A stretch of 64,000 nucleotides of DNA from Ectocarpus siliculosus (taxonomy: Eukaryota; Sar; Phaeophyceae; Ectocarpales; Ectocarpaceae), in contig FN648365.1 in assembly GCA_000310025.1 (NCBI GenBank), positions 7,661 through 71,660 on the forward strand, read 5' to 3'. The notes under the pieces were generated by a model. The model was not told the origin of the DNA. It ran no database searches and saw only the letters and a list, made by a program, of their open reading frames with translations. The position numbers and the translations under genes were made by a program. This document shows, piece by piece, positions 11,601 through 22,300 of the stretch. Positions within the stretch are counted from its first letter, which is position 1. Every line of letters starts with the position of its first letter.

Positions 11601-12249
11601 CATCATCCTTCATTGTGATGTTGTCAAGCTCGGCGACAAGAAGCTGACAATCGGCTGGGTGGTTCGGCAAAAACCAATCCTCCATCATCCTCCACGCATC
11701 GGCCACGGAATGGCAAGAGTACAGGGTGTTCTCAAATGGGGCCCCCACCGCTGCCTCCAAGATAAAACCCCACATCCTCTTGTGCTCACCAACAAGCTTT
11801 GAGCCGAACTGGCGAGTCAGGTATCCGACGTCTTGACAACTCACAACGGGAACCTCAGCACTGCCGGCGATGGTATGCAAGAGATCATGGTTGTCCGCGT
11901 AGACCCGGAACCGTCTCCGCCAACTAAGAAAAGCGTCGGCGGTGCAATTTGACGGGAGTCTAGGCACAGGAGTTCTGACAATGGTACCTCCCAAAGGCAA
12001 ACCCGGCACACCAGTACCACCCCCGTGACTCACCCCACCTTGCCCCGTCGGCCCCACCGATGCAGATGGAGCCCCTCCAGTAGCAACTAGACCGTCGCCT
12101 CCTGGGCTGCCGGCAGGTGCACCCGCCGACTGCTGCTGTGCTGCCCGAACCTCCGCCGTCTCAGCCTTAGCAGCCTCTATAGCTCGCAGCACCTCATCCA
12201 GCCTCGCGCGCACAGCTGCAATATCCTCCGTATCCCCACCATCCGACAT
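8686..12249 (-). CDS. Copia Gag-protease-integrase polyprotein
   Basis: One open frame of 1187 codons from ATG (MSDGGDTEDI) at 12249. Residues about 1-300 are Gag; 345-416 are a Gln-rich segment; two zinc knuckles lie at 452-465 (CX2CX4H, with Tyr in place of the last Cys) and 475-488 (complete CX2CX4HX4C). The protease DSGA is at 660-663. The pre-integrase segment HCSLGH starts at 803, but its expected second Cys is Ser835. The integrase catalytic triad is D865, D931 and E967 with DX35E spacing. After about residue 1110 the frame runs into a Gly/Ala-rich repeat and ends without RT; the RT is in another frame. Lost zinc ligands suggest decay or lineage-specific change. Confidence 0.95.
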   Translation of the reverse strand: MSDGGDTEDIAAVRARLDEVLRAIEAAKAETAEVRAAQQQSAGAPAGSPGGDGLVATGGAPSASVGPTGQGGVSHGGGTGVPGLPLGGTIVRTPVPRLPSNCTADAFLSWRRRFRVYADNHDLLHTIAGSAEVPVVSCQDVGYLTRQFGSKLVGEHKRMWGFILEAAVGAPFENTLYSCHSVADAWRMMEDWFLPNHPADCQLLVAELDNITMKDDEDPKVFFSRVAQLETKLRAVGIVKSELEVVQILIRQLPARYDVEKRSSLSKRDLTRAELQDVVRGRYATLKASEMRSAAVTPAVSANPHALVVGRGFGHGGNGGGGGGGGQRRNGNSGDGRGQYWSSGGAVAQQQQQPRQQQQPQSQMQQYRQPQQPQRQLQQPYQQPQQQMRQQQPYQQQSQMQPYRQPQQQQGQQQQSAMIGVGGIYDCGSNAVYYQPESPPPPGAPMGTVHRCMRCGRHGHHAGHYAAPRRFEGTCGACGQYGHMWRNCAKSNRHPHLNVVTSAGAVDPEYAYATTDASAGPYRDIPAADGMYYSDAMVAGGGGGGGSDGDGSGSGGGVGNGAIVQQQVVTPAEPFFEFVDFFRGGGGVDGGDDGLQPNGAMATSDSAGAVPEALGGDGEVTFGGGLFAMHLVCSVSSSPPAREISNLFPHRPGSTVFLGDSGAEVHVVPSGEKVYNRRPPRPEERLLMLGDGKLIPVEFFGDLDMILHCHEDVRITLKSVGVVPDLALDVLSLNQIQERHEIKLNRHGASIWGGLVQFTKFPHGNYIQGTRVDPLPHHVKSPAMVAAMLRPGLQSSINYNDLHCSLGHANSKTVYETAKQMGIKVTGTPEYCDGSAESKAIQRSVPKVISPSRRTTRPLERVAMDLAGPFGSSSGGAKYLTQILDHHTNYRWTFFLREKSGANVVGAFRAWYASIKALLATHGELGCVLTDNGTEWVNEEFRGLLAELNVTRELTAVDGPKSNGRVERRIALVMEGGKTGFLEYPKLFPGVPYPSKALSFRAIWPEAFAWMNDSLNIAAEVSKEDKRCPEVKLYGKRRIRVALPFMMPGFRHRHRPSKMHSKGERCFYLNSGPDHSSATQKILTQAGVPTYSEHCTFGFSSEGFRGDGRSWGSAGGTAGVPAVAAGAAASAAAPAATAGDLWRQCFPRGGGGGGGRGPRGGGRSVGIGSSSGGGAAGTRRSVDRGGA
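8731..8905. repeat. GC-rich direct repeat between integrase and RT
   Basis: A segment of about 60 bp (GCCGCCGGAGCTGCTGCC and onward through CCACCGCGGGGACCCCG) at 8731-8790 recurs 112 bp downstream at 8843-8905. It encodes a Gly/Ser/Ala-rich linker, and duplication here may have caused the frame change between integrase and RT. Confidence 0.75.
10985..11205 (-). repeat. CAG-rich Gln repeat inside Gag
   Basis: Imperfect CAG/CAA repeats on the minus strand encode Gln-rich protein with QPYQQ and QYRQPQ motifs. This is low-complexity coding sequence within the Copia Gag rather than a separate gene. Confidence 0.85.
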
Positions 12250-12488
12250 ATCTAACTAAAACCCTAAACCTGCTGTCCCAGCCTCGAAGTGCTGTCCCAG
12301 CTATAAAACCTGCTGTCCCGGTCCCCGCAATGGCCACCGCACCAGCTACACAATGCTGCTGTCCTCGCCCCCGTTGGCCGCGATCCCAGCTTGAAGAAAT
12401 ATAGAAGAAAAGTGTCGACCGCTCCGTTGACCCGGCTCACACAGCTCAGACGCCAATACCCACTACCAACACCAGGCCCAATATATTG
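12250..12488 (-). other. Copia 5' leader
   Basis: This 239-bp segment between the 5' LTR and the Gag start codon is untranslated leader. Just inside the LTR the minus strand reads CAATATATTGGGCCTGG. This does not resemble the usual initiator-Met tRNA primer site, so the primer is unassigned. Confidence 0.7.
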
Positions 12489-12678
12489 TGTTTGGATGCG
12501 GTAGCCCGTCAGAGGCCGAAAGAGAAAGAAGGTTGACTCAAGACCTTTGGTTGATTAGAGAGTGGCCATGCACGGCGGCACGAGGGGCCCCGCACGTATC
12601 ATGTCCATCATACACAAACATCATCCACGTAACCCCCGGAGGCCCCGTAGATCAGTATCCTGCTGAGCACCCCAAACA
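12489..12678 (-). repeat. Copia 5' LTR
   Basis: Upstream LTR in element orientation, 190 bp, beginning TGTTTGGATGCGG and ending CACCCCAAACA on the plus strand. It is nearly identical to the copy at 5983-6174. Confidence 0.95.
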
Positions 12679-12766
12679 GAGTATGTGACGAAGGCTTTCC
12701 ATCATGCCGATTATCTGACCAAGCCGGTCGTTAGGCAGCGTTTGGTTTTCACACTGGTTATGTGAT
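12679..12766 (+). pseudogene. Old Copia RNase H remnant, right part
   Basis: After the second GAGTA (12679-12683) the plus strand reads VTKAFHHADYLTKPVVRQRL and ends VFTLVM then a stop. This is the conserved end of Copia RNase H (HADFLTKPL in the younger element). It continues the remnant interrupted at 5982. Confidence 0.85.
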
Positions 12767-13018
12767 GAGCATCAATTCACCGTTCTTGTCGCTATTTCTC
12801 TTTTGTTTCTTGGTGGTCGCCTCGGTTCATTTTTATGTTTGTTTTTGCTTCTGTTCCGTTTGCGTTTGCTTTCTTTCATCTGATTGGTTCGTCACTGCTG
12901 GCGTTATCTCGTCAAACCCTAATGGTGAAGGGTGATTCGTGTGCCCATGGTTCTACACGGAACTTGCAGCGACTGCTTTCGTAAGTAGTTCATTCGCGTT
13001 CAGCTGGGGGGGGGTTCG

Positions 13019-13735
13019 GCGTAATTAGACCATGTTTCTTGGAGGGGTTGCAACAACGTGTGACGCTATCTCGCGATGAAGGGATAGTGTGGGGTGCAGG
13101 ATTGTGGATGCCTGGGATCACTGGTTGGTCTCTGCTATCGGGACGGCGTGTTGTGCGTGTGTTCTGGTAACAGGTCAGGTGCTTGTGTTCTCGAATTCCT
13201 AAAGGCGTTGTGTTGACATGGAACGGCGGGGGACTGCTCGCATATTGTTATCTTTTCAGGTGTATTTTATCCTTGAATAACGATAGCAACACGGATGCTG
13301 CTTGGCAGGTGCACGCTCTATCGTTTATGGTTCTCGGAATCTATTCTGGAGGAAGGACTGACATGTCGAATTATCACGTTGGTTAGGGCGTAATTATGTT
13401 TCTTGGGGGAGTTGCAACAGCGTGTGACGCTATCTCGGGATGAAGGTATAGTGTGAGGCGCAGGATTTTAGCTGGCTGGGATCATTGGTCTCTGCTATCG
13501 TGACGGCGTGTTGTGCGTGTGTTCTGGGAACATACAGGTGCTTGTGTTATCAAATTCCTAAAGGCGTTGTCGTGAGATGGAAACGTGGGGGGGCTGCTCC
13601 CATATGTATGTTTGTAGTTGTATTTTATCCTTGAATATCGATAGCAACACGGATGGTGCTCGGCAGGTGCACGCTTTATCGTGTTTCTTAGAGTAAGGAC
13701 TGACAGGCCAAAGTATCATGTTGGTTGGGGCTCTT
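13019..13735. repeat. Tandem duplication of ~360 bp
   Basis: Bases 13019-13383 are repeated at 13388-13735 with moderate divergence: both contain GTTTCTTGG, GTGTGACGCTATCTCG, GTTGTGCGTGTGTTCTGG, AATTCCTAAAGGCGTTGT and TATTTTATCCTTGAATA. The pair lies shortly downstream of the old Copia remnant and could be part of its 3' region, but LTR ends were not recognised. Confidence 0.85.
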
Positions 13736-15100
13736 GTGCTTTCTGAATGGATATTCTGACGGGTTCATCAGTTGGGATTTGTTGGCTACACAACTTGGGC
13801 CTCTGCAGCATCAGGGTGTTGGCTTTGAGCGGTCTACACTGTACACGATCGTCCCCACGCTATCGACTTCAAAGGACAGCAGTTGTCAGCGAGCAATCAC
13901 AATTTGGTGGTTCACCCATAGGCCAGGGCAATGATTGATTTCACACCGGCCCGGTTTACTTGAAAGAATCGCACGGTTGAGACGGCGGTCGCTGTCCACT
14001 GACGATCCTGTGCTGCCGTTACTGGCGTCACCGCTAAGGAGAGGGGAAACCGGGTGGCGCGACAAACTCGGCCAGTACCAACATGGCAAGTTCCTACATG
14101 AGACACGTGGTTCTTGGTTTTCCGTCGAGCGTTGGGATTTGTCATTCACGAGCGTCGAGGCCTGATGCTACATTCTCCGCGCTGTTTCGCTGAAAAATGG
14201 TTCGAGGATGTGGGTGTGGACGATGTTGATGTTTATGAAGATTGTCGTCGTGGTTTTCCAACTACAACGCATTCATTCCTAGCGCACACATTTAAGGCAC
14301 ATTTATGGTGCAATTCATCGTTGCATGTTTACACAACTCACTACACAGAGTTGACGTGCACTATGGAATACATACGTCCACCCTTGGCCTACCTCGACCA
14401 ACACGTTGCGGAGACCCCGCGCTCGAGCGGTGTAGCCGCTTCACTCCCTCGGCAGCAAGAACGGCTGCAGTATTACTGTAGTTCGGCCCTAGCCTTAGAG
14501 TACCCCCAACAAAAAAAGTGAACCTACGCAAAGCCCATTACCACATTGTTGAAAGCAAGCCGACGAATATCGTCGGCGTTGCTGTAGTCCCAACCTGGCT
14601 TACTTTTTTTGCTCATTGTATCGGGCTTGACAACGGAAGCGGGGACAGACTCCTCATGTACGCATGACGTGAAGACACGACAGGTAGGCGTACCGTGCTT
14701 AAGGTAGTGGCGATAATCAATCGTGAAAAAAGCAACACTACACTTCTAAACGCTCGGTACCGAGCCAAAGGAGAACGGCCTACTTTTTACATATGTAGTA
14801 GGACGCTAGAAAAGAATTTTACAACCAGACGATGAATGAAAGCCACCTCCTTCCTGTTTTTTTATAGTGTCCGGGCGGTAGTTATTCCAACGGAGGAACT
14901 CCTGTCGTGCAATAAGTAACATCAACACTATATACTTTTAGCAAGTGAAAGAAGACTTGGGTAGTTCAATTGTAGCATTTACATATGTTGGGGCATGATG
15001 TGATGGACTTGCGAATGTTTCGCCCTGTGACCAGGGCTGGGTTTAGTTCCGGTTGACATATATATCCCCAAATAAGGGCATGGACAGTGTGTGAGGTGGA
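13736..15100. other. No assignable feature
   Basis: Several short overlapping ORFs occur on both strands without recognisable motifs or consistent splice sites. The part after 14580 is AT-richer than its surroundings. Confidence 0.5.
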
Positions 15101-15414
15101 GACTAGTTAAGGGTCTTGAGGAGTATGTTTTTTTTTTTTTTTCGATTAGTGGGTTTAAATTTGGATTTGTAGTTATTTGAGAGAGGGGGGGGAGAGAGCG
15201 TGGGGACGCATGCTTCCTGCTCAGCGTTCGACTTCCTTGCTATTCCCTGCCCAAGAAGGCCTACGAAACACACTTTGACCGCAGCCATCTTCGAGACGCG
15301 CGCACACACGACTATGTATATCGTATATCTACGGTCGATAGGCCAGTTCTTCAATCGCGTTGTCTTGGTAAGGAGGGTCTTTTTCTTGGCGTACGTAGCC
15401 CTGAAAAAGGTCGG

Positions 15415-15898
15415 ATGCCAAGTGTGGGGCCAGTGTCCGACTACGGTGACTACTGTTTGCTGCAGCATTGGCCAGACAACCGGACGGGCAACTGCCGAAG
15501 CGATTGGTGTTCGGAGATAGATATCGTGGGGAGGAAGGACCCAAAGAGCGGGCGCTCGGAAAATAATTGGGTGTTTTGCTTCAAGGACGACTTCGTAGAA
15601 TTCGCTGCCAACGCCAAATCCACGGATGGTTGACGACCTGAGGGCGTTCGGGTTGCCGGGTGGCTGCTGGCCTACCGCAGCGGAGGTGGAGGAAGGGGTG
15701 CCGTGGTTCAAAGAGGTAATAGAGGGAGCGGAGAAGTTCATGGTAAAATGTCACAAGGAGAAAGAGAAGCTAAACGTACTACGCGCGGAGGAACGGAACA
15801 AGAAAAACACCGGACGGAAGACCAAAAGGACAGCAGAGCATGGGGGGGGAACGCCGAAAGATAGGAGACACGACTGCAGCCGAAGAGAGCAGGATTGA
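15415..15898 (+). pseudogene. Frameshifted coding fragment, unknown
   Basis: Two consecutive plus-strand frames look protein-like: 15415-15633 (GDYCLLQHWPDNRTGN, FKDDFVEFAANAKST) and, after a frame change near 15630, 15626-15898 (DDLRAFGLPGGCWPTAAE, then a Lys/Glu-rich helix KEKEKLNVLRAEERNKK and a stop). The join of ANAKSTD to DDLRAFG is natural if one frameshift is allowed. Another open segment ends at a GTACTG donor at 16141. The 212-codon minus-strand ORF here is treated as shadow. Family unknown; a transposon origin is possible. Confidence 0.35.
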
Positions 15899-16140
15899 TA
15901 CAATATGTGTTCCGGACTGATGATGATGGAGGCGATGATGGCAGGAATAATACCAGCCGGTCGTATCCTACAATACACAGTTTCGGACTGGGGCTCCAAA
16001 TTTGCTGAGATAAGGAAACAGAATTTGATATAAGAAAGTTTCCTGGAAACTTCCTGCAGCCGAATATTTTCCGATTTAAGGCGGCTTCATGTGATTGGCT
16101 GTGGGACGCCAGTCACCCAACGAACTTCCCTTGTTCGCAG

Positions 16141-19100
16141 GTACTGCTGGGTTTTGTGGTGCGCTGCGTGACAGCTGCACCCTGATCACCGCGCTCCCAC
16201 TGCTGTTGAGTATGCGTGCATGCATGCGTGTGCGTGTCTGTGTTGCCCCCTCAACCCCAGCACACGAACTCGCACCAGAACAGCGACAGGAAGTACACAT
16301 ACTGCCCGGCAGCCCTGTACGGAGCGCTGTGTATCGCATTTATTTCAAGCGTTGGGGAGAGGAGGGTGTTTTGGGGGGGGCGGGGGCACATCGAAGTCAA
16401 ACACGCGCTCTCTCCAGTACAAGCAGAGAATAATACTCTTGCGGCGCGTCACCAGAAGGCAACTGCGTGCTCTTCCTCCGCTCTGCCCTGTGCTGGCGGT
16501 GCTGCCACCTCCACTACGTCGTCGGTTGCCGCGGTTCGTTCCGGCGCTCTTTCTCCCCCTTGCTTCAATCTGTCTGTGTGTGACGGGAACGTGTTGCTGA
16601 CCTAAAAGCCGCGCAACAACCAACAACCCCAACTTGGTTTTCTGACCGTGCAGCCTCCCCCTTTCTGTGTTGGTGGCGCGCCAACTCCAGGGCCTTTGCG
16701 CTGGGCGCTGGGTTTTATTTGGGCGGCCGCTGGACATGCTCTTGCAGACTGTGTGTGCGTGCGTGTGGGTGGTGCCTGATGATGTGTTGTGTGTGATGGT
16801 GCCTGATGTGTTACTTCAAAGAAAGCTGCTAAATCGAAAAGTTGGCAAATTTTTCCACAAAACGAGCCTCCCTCCGCTGTTAAATCTGATTATTTTTCCC
16901 TTATCTTGGATTCTGGCGAGACTGTCAGGAACGATCCTCAGAACGATGGCTTAATATATTTCCTTATTTCAGCTTTTTTTTTGGTTCCGAAACTGTCTAT
17001 TTATCATTTTGTTTATTACGTGGTTGGGTTGCATGCCAGATAGTAGGTGATGTCTCTGTCCTGATGTTGTACGAAACATCGATGGTGGGAAAGATCAATG
17101 TCTTCTTTGGGTCGTCGCCGCCCAGGAGCTGTTGGGATAATAAGTACAGGGAACTCGGCCTGGATAATACCTGGGGTTAATCTCTGTCCCTCCCTGGTCC
17201 CTGGAAATTTCTGGGGTGAATCTCTATCCATCCCCCCTGCTGGGGCGCCGCCTCTTTCATGCAGTTCCGCCCAAAGCCAAGGTAATATACTAATCGCTGC
17301 TATTCAGAGAGGTGAAACGTCGGTCGAAACGAAAATAGCAGTGGTTTGAGTCCGAGAATACCGAGAAAAACTGTTCCGAGAAAAATTGTTCCGAGAAAAA
17401 CTGTTCGTGTCAGAAACACGATGACGTCGATGGAACCATAGCACACAAACCGTGGTGTCGAGATGCTACCGCCGTCCAGCGTAACCTTACGAGGATGGCG
17501 TCACTACGAGACCACGCATTGGAGACCTCTTCACCGTGTGTGGCGTTGGAGATGGTTGGGATTGGTATGAACTTAGCGACTAACATGTTACCGTTCCCCT
17601 CCTATCGAAACGTCAACATGGTGCCATAATCTTGCACTGGCCAACGAAAATTATAGTACATGCAACTTCTATAGATCTTGTCGCGAACCACCAATAAGCT
17701 CCGTGCTCTATCCAACCCACCTAAGCTGGCACCCTCAAATACAACGTGGTCATATGTAGACTACCCGAGGAAGTCCGACGTTTCGTGTCCAATCAACCTC
17801 CAATGCAGCACCCAGCGACCAGCACCCTTCACATCAACCAAATCATTCCACCCAAAGAAAAACTACACATGAACTCCCTTCCCACCAACACTGCACTGGC
17901 TCCTACCCCGGCTGCTTTTGTCGCGAAATCAAGACAAAACGATCGCAACATTGAACCGACCCCATTCGACGCGCGATCGTAGAACGTTATTTCCCAAGTT
18001 TATACATGCGACAGATAAAGAGTGCATGCACTTCGACTTTCTTTCGGCTACATGTCGCACAAATGAAAAACGCCGAAGCAAACCTCACAGACATTGCCCC
18101 ATTTCAACAACAAAACCTCTGAATTCTAGCATACTCGAGACAAGAATTATTGAGAAAACGTCCCTGCTAACCCAGGTCTTACCAATCCATCACCCTGAAA
18201 ATATTAGTATACCACATGACACCGAGCCCGACGCGATTTCACAGCCCTCTAAACCTCAACGCTGGGTTTTCAAGCTGCCGTACACAAACCCAGGTGTTAT
18301 TAGCCCATCTCAAGCCAAGGCCGCCAACGGATACCATTGTTCGAGCGCATGGATCCCCATACCGGACACAAAAACAAGAAGCTAAACTTGACCGTCTGTG
18401 CGTCATCGAGGAACTCTTGAAAGCATCTTTGCCGTTCTTTGGTTGTGTGCACAAATTTTCACAGCAACAGCAACGTTCGGATCAACATCAATGTAGAACG
18501 GTTACATGCTGATCCAACACCAACAACCGCACCAGGATGCAGTTACCACACCGGCAAGAAGCAGATCTCAGAATCCGCTACGCTGATGTTTTTCTTGGAC
18601 CCACCACACTTACCTTAGACTACGCTGGTTGTACGGCAGCACCTATCGTGCTATCTACATATGCATACCTGAACACCAAACGCACCACCAACACAAGCAA
18701 AATCTGATGGCGACCTCTCCGGAACCCTCCCAACACGAAGCATGTTCGAGCCGTGCTTCTGTCATACACCCCCGGCCACACCCTACAACACAGCCTGCGT
18801 TGGCGCTACCGCCTGACAACAGCAGTGTTCAAAAGGTTCAAAGGAAAGCGTACCCGACTCACAGATATGACAAAGGCTGCAAAGGCTAAAAAACAAAGCA
18901 ACACACGTTTCGTTTTGACTTCCCACCCCCGGCAGCCGATGTAAACAACGTTTTTCTGTTTGGCTATCTGTCTCCTCTATCGCGGTTCCCTAAAATCGTT
19001 TGATCCCTCTTGCTCTAACCTCCACCGATGAACGAAACTATAAACCGCTCCATCAAACACGCGACCCGACGAAAACTACAAAATCAACCGCATGGAGAGG

Positions 19101-19265
19101 GCAGCAGTGTTAAAAGGCCTCCGTTGCTCTGTCTCAGAGCATTTCGGCACTCGGCCTGTCCAGCACGGCTGTAGCACACTAGCCTCAACCAAGTCGGCAA
19201 AGAGAGCGTCGCCAAGCTCAAGAAAACGCTGTCTTCATTTCAGGCCTCCCGAAGTTCGGTAGTAG
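16141..19265. other. Mostly featureless, CA-rich part
   Basis: No gene or transposon was recognised. At about 17356-17410 the unit TTCCGAGAAAAACTG is repeated three times. From about 17680 to 18960 the plus strand is strikingly A/C-rich, with short open frames but no motif; it may be a degraded element. Confidence 0.45.
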
Positions 19266-19340
19266 TATCAGGAAGCTTTCCGCATGCTTTGACCATTCTG
19301 TTGTATCAGGAAGCTTTCTGCATGCTTTGACCATTCTCTG
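19266..19340. repeat. Short direct repeat over the Sec14-like stop codon
   Basis: The sequence TATCAGGAAGCTTTC/T-GCATGCTTTGACC occurs twice, starting at 19266 and 19304. The second copy contains the end of the coding sequence of the CRAL-TRIO gene (stop at 19306-19308), so the gene's last codons and stop have been duplicated downstream of themselves. Confidence 0.8.
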
Positions 19341-22300
19341 CCAGCACCTTTTCCACGTGGGCCAGCATCGCCAGTTCTTGCGGAGAACTTCCCAACGCCA
19401 CCTTCAGGGAGAAAACGAAAACCATCAACGAGGCAAAACAATGGGTTAACAGCAGCTTTTCATGTTCGAGAAAACACTCGGCGATATGAGCCCGGGCAGG
19501 TCCCTGGGGGTGACTCTGGAGGGTCACGTGCTGAGCCTTACTTTATTCCAGTCACCACGTTGTTTCTCTGCCCCGGGTGTTTCAAATACAGCGCGGGTTT
19601 CTTTTTTCGTCCTTAGGAACACCGGAAACAGCACAAAAAAAACAGCAGCACGCAGCAACGGCGGCAGTGGCACAACGATCCTGGTGCCCTCACCTCTCCC
19701 GCCCCACCGTAATGCAGAGGAAGGTGCTCGGATAGAATGAACTTTAGCATCTCCTGTCCCACGTTGGCGACGGGCAGCAGGTCGATCTTTTTTTTGGTCG
19801 CCTCGTTCAGCATCGGTTTCACTAGCGCGAACACCGAGTTGAAGAACGACGGCGCATTCAGGATCATAATCTGCGCACACAGTAGCAGAGCGCGACGAAA
19901 GCGGCCAATAGTGGAGGCGCATCAATATTTAAAGTTGCTGCTTTACCACACCGCATCAGTTTCCGATGTCGACGGATCCCCTGGCAGCGATGTATTGTAC
20001 CACTACAAATCTCCAGCACATTTGACAACAACAAAAAACGGTCTTGAAGATAGAATCTCCGTCTGGGCGGCGACGCACCATACGATATAGAGTGGTTAAA
20101 AACAAATGGGTCACGGAAGAACAAAAACACGGGTATAGTTATACGCCCATGGGAAAATCCGGTCGTCCCGGTGGTCTAGTTGGTATCCGCGAAACCTCCT
20201 AGAGGTCAGGTCAGGGGTTCGAACCCCGGCGTAAGCGAGCTTTTCTTGCAAAGCGAGTTTTTCTCTCGCTTCCGGTCCTGGCCTACGTAGTGGATAGCAC
20301 TAGTTCGTGTGTACACAGAGGGAAGAGAGTGCTGAACTCTTCTCGCATTACAAATCGAAGGCAAAGTACCGCAGGAGGGGAGGGTAGAGAGGGGCTCTTC
20401 TGTGTGACCACGAGTTGGAGTAAACGGCACTAGTGCTGTGAGCGCTGATTTGAAGTGAAGACAATATATATATATATACATATGGGAAGAACACCTGGGC
20501 AAGAAAAAAGGAGGCGACACAAACGAGGCTACAACCAACGTCCCTACTACATATTTCAAGCGATTCATGACTCTCGTCATTCCACGTCCAGCACGCAGTT
20601 GGCGCCTACCGCAAGGTCTCGCCTCTCTAGTGGCGAGCCACGATGCGGTGTCAAATCAGGTATCCTGTGGTCCTGTTCACGTCTTTGATGCTATCGCGAC
20701 GAGCGCGTTCCACGACGCTTTCCCTCGTTCACAAGCAAGTCGAACATGTTACACTCACGAGCAAGCACCTACTTCTTCAATTTGTCCCTCTGGGATTTGG
20801 ATCCGCTCCCTTCCCTTCACCCGAAGGTTCAACATGTGCGTTTAGATCACAGGGTCCAGAGGGTTCCACACTGCTACTGCATGGACGTCAACGTAGTAGG
20901 TAGAGCGACCCGTCGCGGTGCACACAAGACACATCACAAGGTTCACCTTGAACGAGCGCTGCGGATAGTGCCTCGACATCATCCCGACGCTGGTCTTGAG
21001 AAACGCCAACGACTCGCCGACGAGGTCCCTGAACCTCACCCCGGCCAAGTCGATCACAATCGTGATGCGCTGGCTTTGCCTGGGCTGGAGCACCTGTGCC
21101 AACCAGTACGGAAAACAGGGCCAACAGAAACAACACAATACTGAAAATGCAACCAAGGCATGAGGCGGGTCGCAGAACAATCGCAGGGCACAATACGCAC
21201 GACATCCAAAAAAGAAAAAGGCTCTTGTGCAGGACTCAGTCCGTCATCCTGTCACCTTCCACAAGAACTCCATGTAGTACACGTAGTGGTCCAGCAGTTC
21301 CGACTATGTGATGCCCAGCCTCTTGAGCTCAGCAATGTCAGACATGCCAGGTCTCTCGTAGTAAGTCACCCGCCCATCCTTGTCCGGAAGGTGAAAGCAG
21401 TGGGCGTATTTGCTCTTTATTAGCGCAAACCTGTTGTTGCGGGAGTTTCGGAGAGGGCGGCAATGCTGGGGTTGAGAAAAAAGGGGTTCCTTGTACACGC
21501 ACTGGCTGTGTAGATATACAAAAAAGCTAGTGGTTAGGTCGGTCAAGAATGGGGCGACCAAAGGGTTGCACGACTAGGCAGAGTTGCACGTGCAGCATAC
21601 ACCAACAGACCAAAGGCATGAGATGAACTTCCCAAGGTACTACGACTTGCTTTCTCCATCCGATTCCACCGATCATGTTGCCACAAATTTCGCCGGAAAA
21701 GGGCGAGGGAACCGGAACTGAGACAGCGCTTCCAAATGTACACGCGAAGGCCTTGAACAGCACCCATGTGCCGTCGAGCCATGGTGAGTCCCTGACTGGA
21801 ACCGATGAGGTCACAAAAACGAAAACAACAATAAGATCCTTCCCAAGAGAACAACATACTACTCGACAGCAATCCTCGTTACGACCACCGCTCAAAGAAT
21901 CTACATCGAGGTATATCGAGGCAAGGCTTACCATAGAAGCACACTTTCTTGGACGGGTGCCTTGGACAATCATAAAATAAATCTAAATACAGACATTCCA
22001 CCGCAGTCTTCGACATGCGTACTGTACTGACGGCGTTACAGCACGTGATCATCCGCCCCCCCCCCTCGACTGCTGTGTGCTGCATCCAATCCAACACCCT
22101 CGTATGCGGCATGAGGAACGTGGCAAATTTGGATGCTTGGAGTGCCTAAGACTTGAGGTATTCCTTGGAGGTCAAGGCTACAATAGCAGCTCCTCCGCCA
22201 TCGAGCAAAATTAGCGCCCAAGTAAAATCCCTTCTCTCTGCGGCAAAGCCACATCTTGGAAAGCGATGGCAGGAGTGTATCTCACCATGTTGTGCCAACG

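Larger units (their letters stand above)
5983..12678 (-). mobile_element. Ty1/Copia LTR retrotransposon, 6.7 kb
   Basis: The element has two near-identical LTRs (5983-6174 and 12489-12678), each beginning TG and ending CA, and a GAGTA target duplication. On the minus strand the order is Gag, protease, integrase, reverse transcriptase and RNase H; integrase before RT is the Copia order. Gag to integrase is one open frame of 1187 codons, but the RT part carries two stops and frame changes, so this copy is not autonomous as sequenced. The LTRs differ at about two bases and two short indels, implying a recent insertion. It landed in an older Copia of opposite orientation. Confidence 0.97.

Noticed and set aside
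15103-15741. 212-codon minus-strand ORF
   Set aside because: It opposes a plus-strand reading with better protein character (AANAKSTD, DDLRAFGLPGG), includes a poly-T-derived Lys run and has no motif.
20163-20240. A functional tRNA gene at the head of SINE copy B
   Set aside because: A and B boxes are good, but a clean acceptor stem and anticodon arm were not found, and the same head with the same 200-bp body occurs at 1482-1783.
20206-20580. 124-codon minus-strand ORF similar to an ORF at 1528-1738
   Set aside because: The similarity comes from the two SINE copies, not from a protein.
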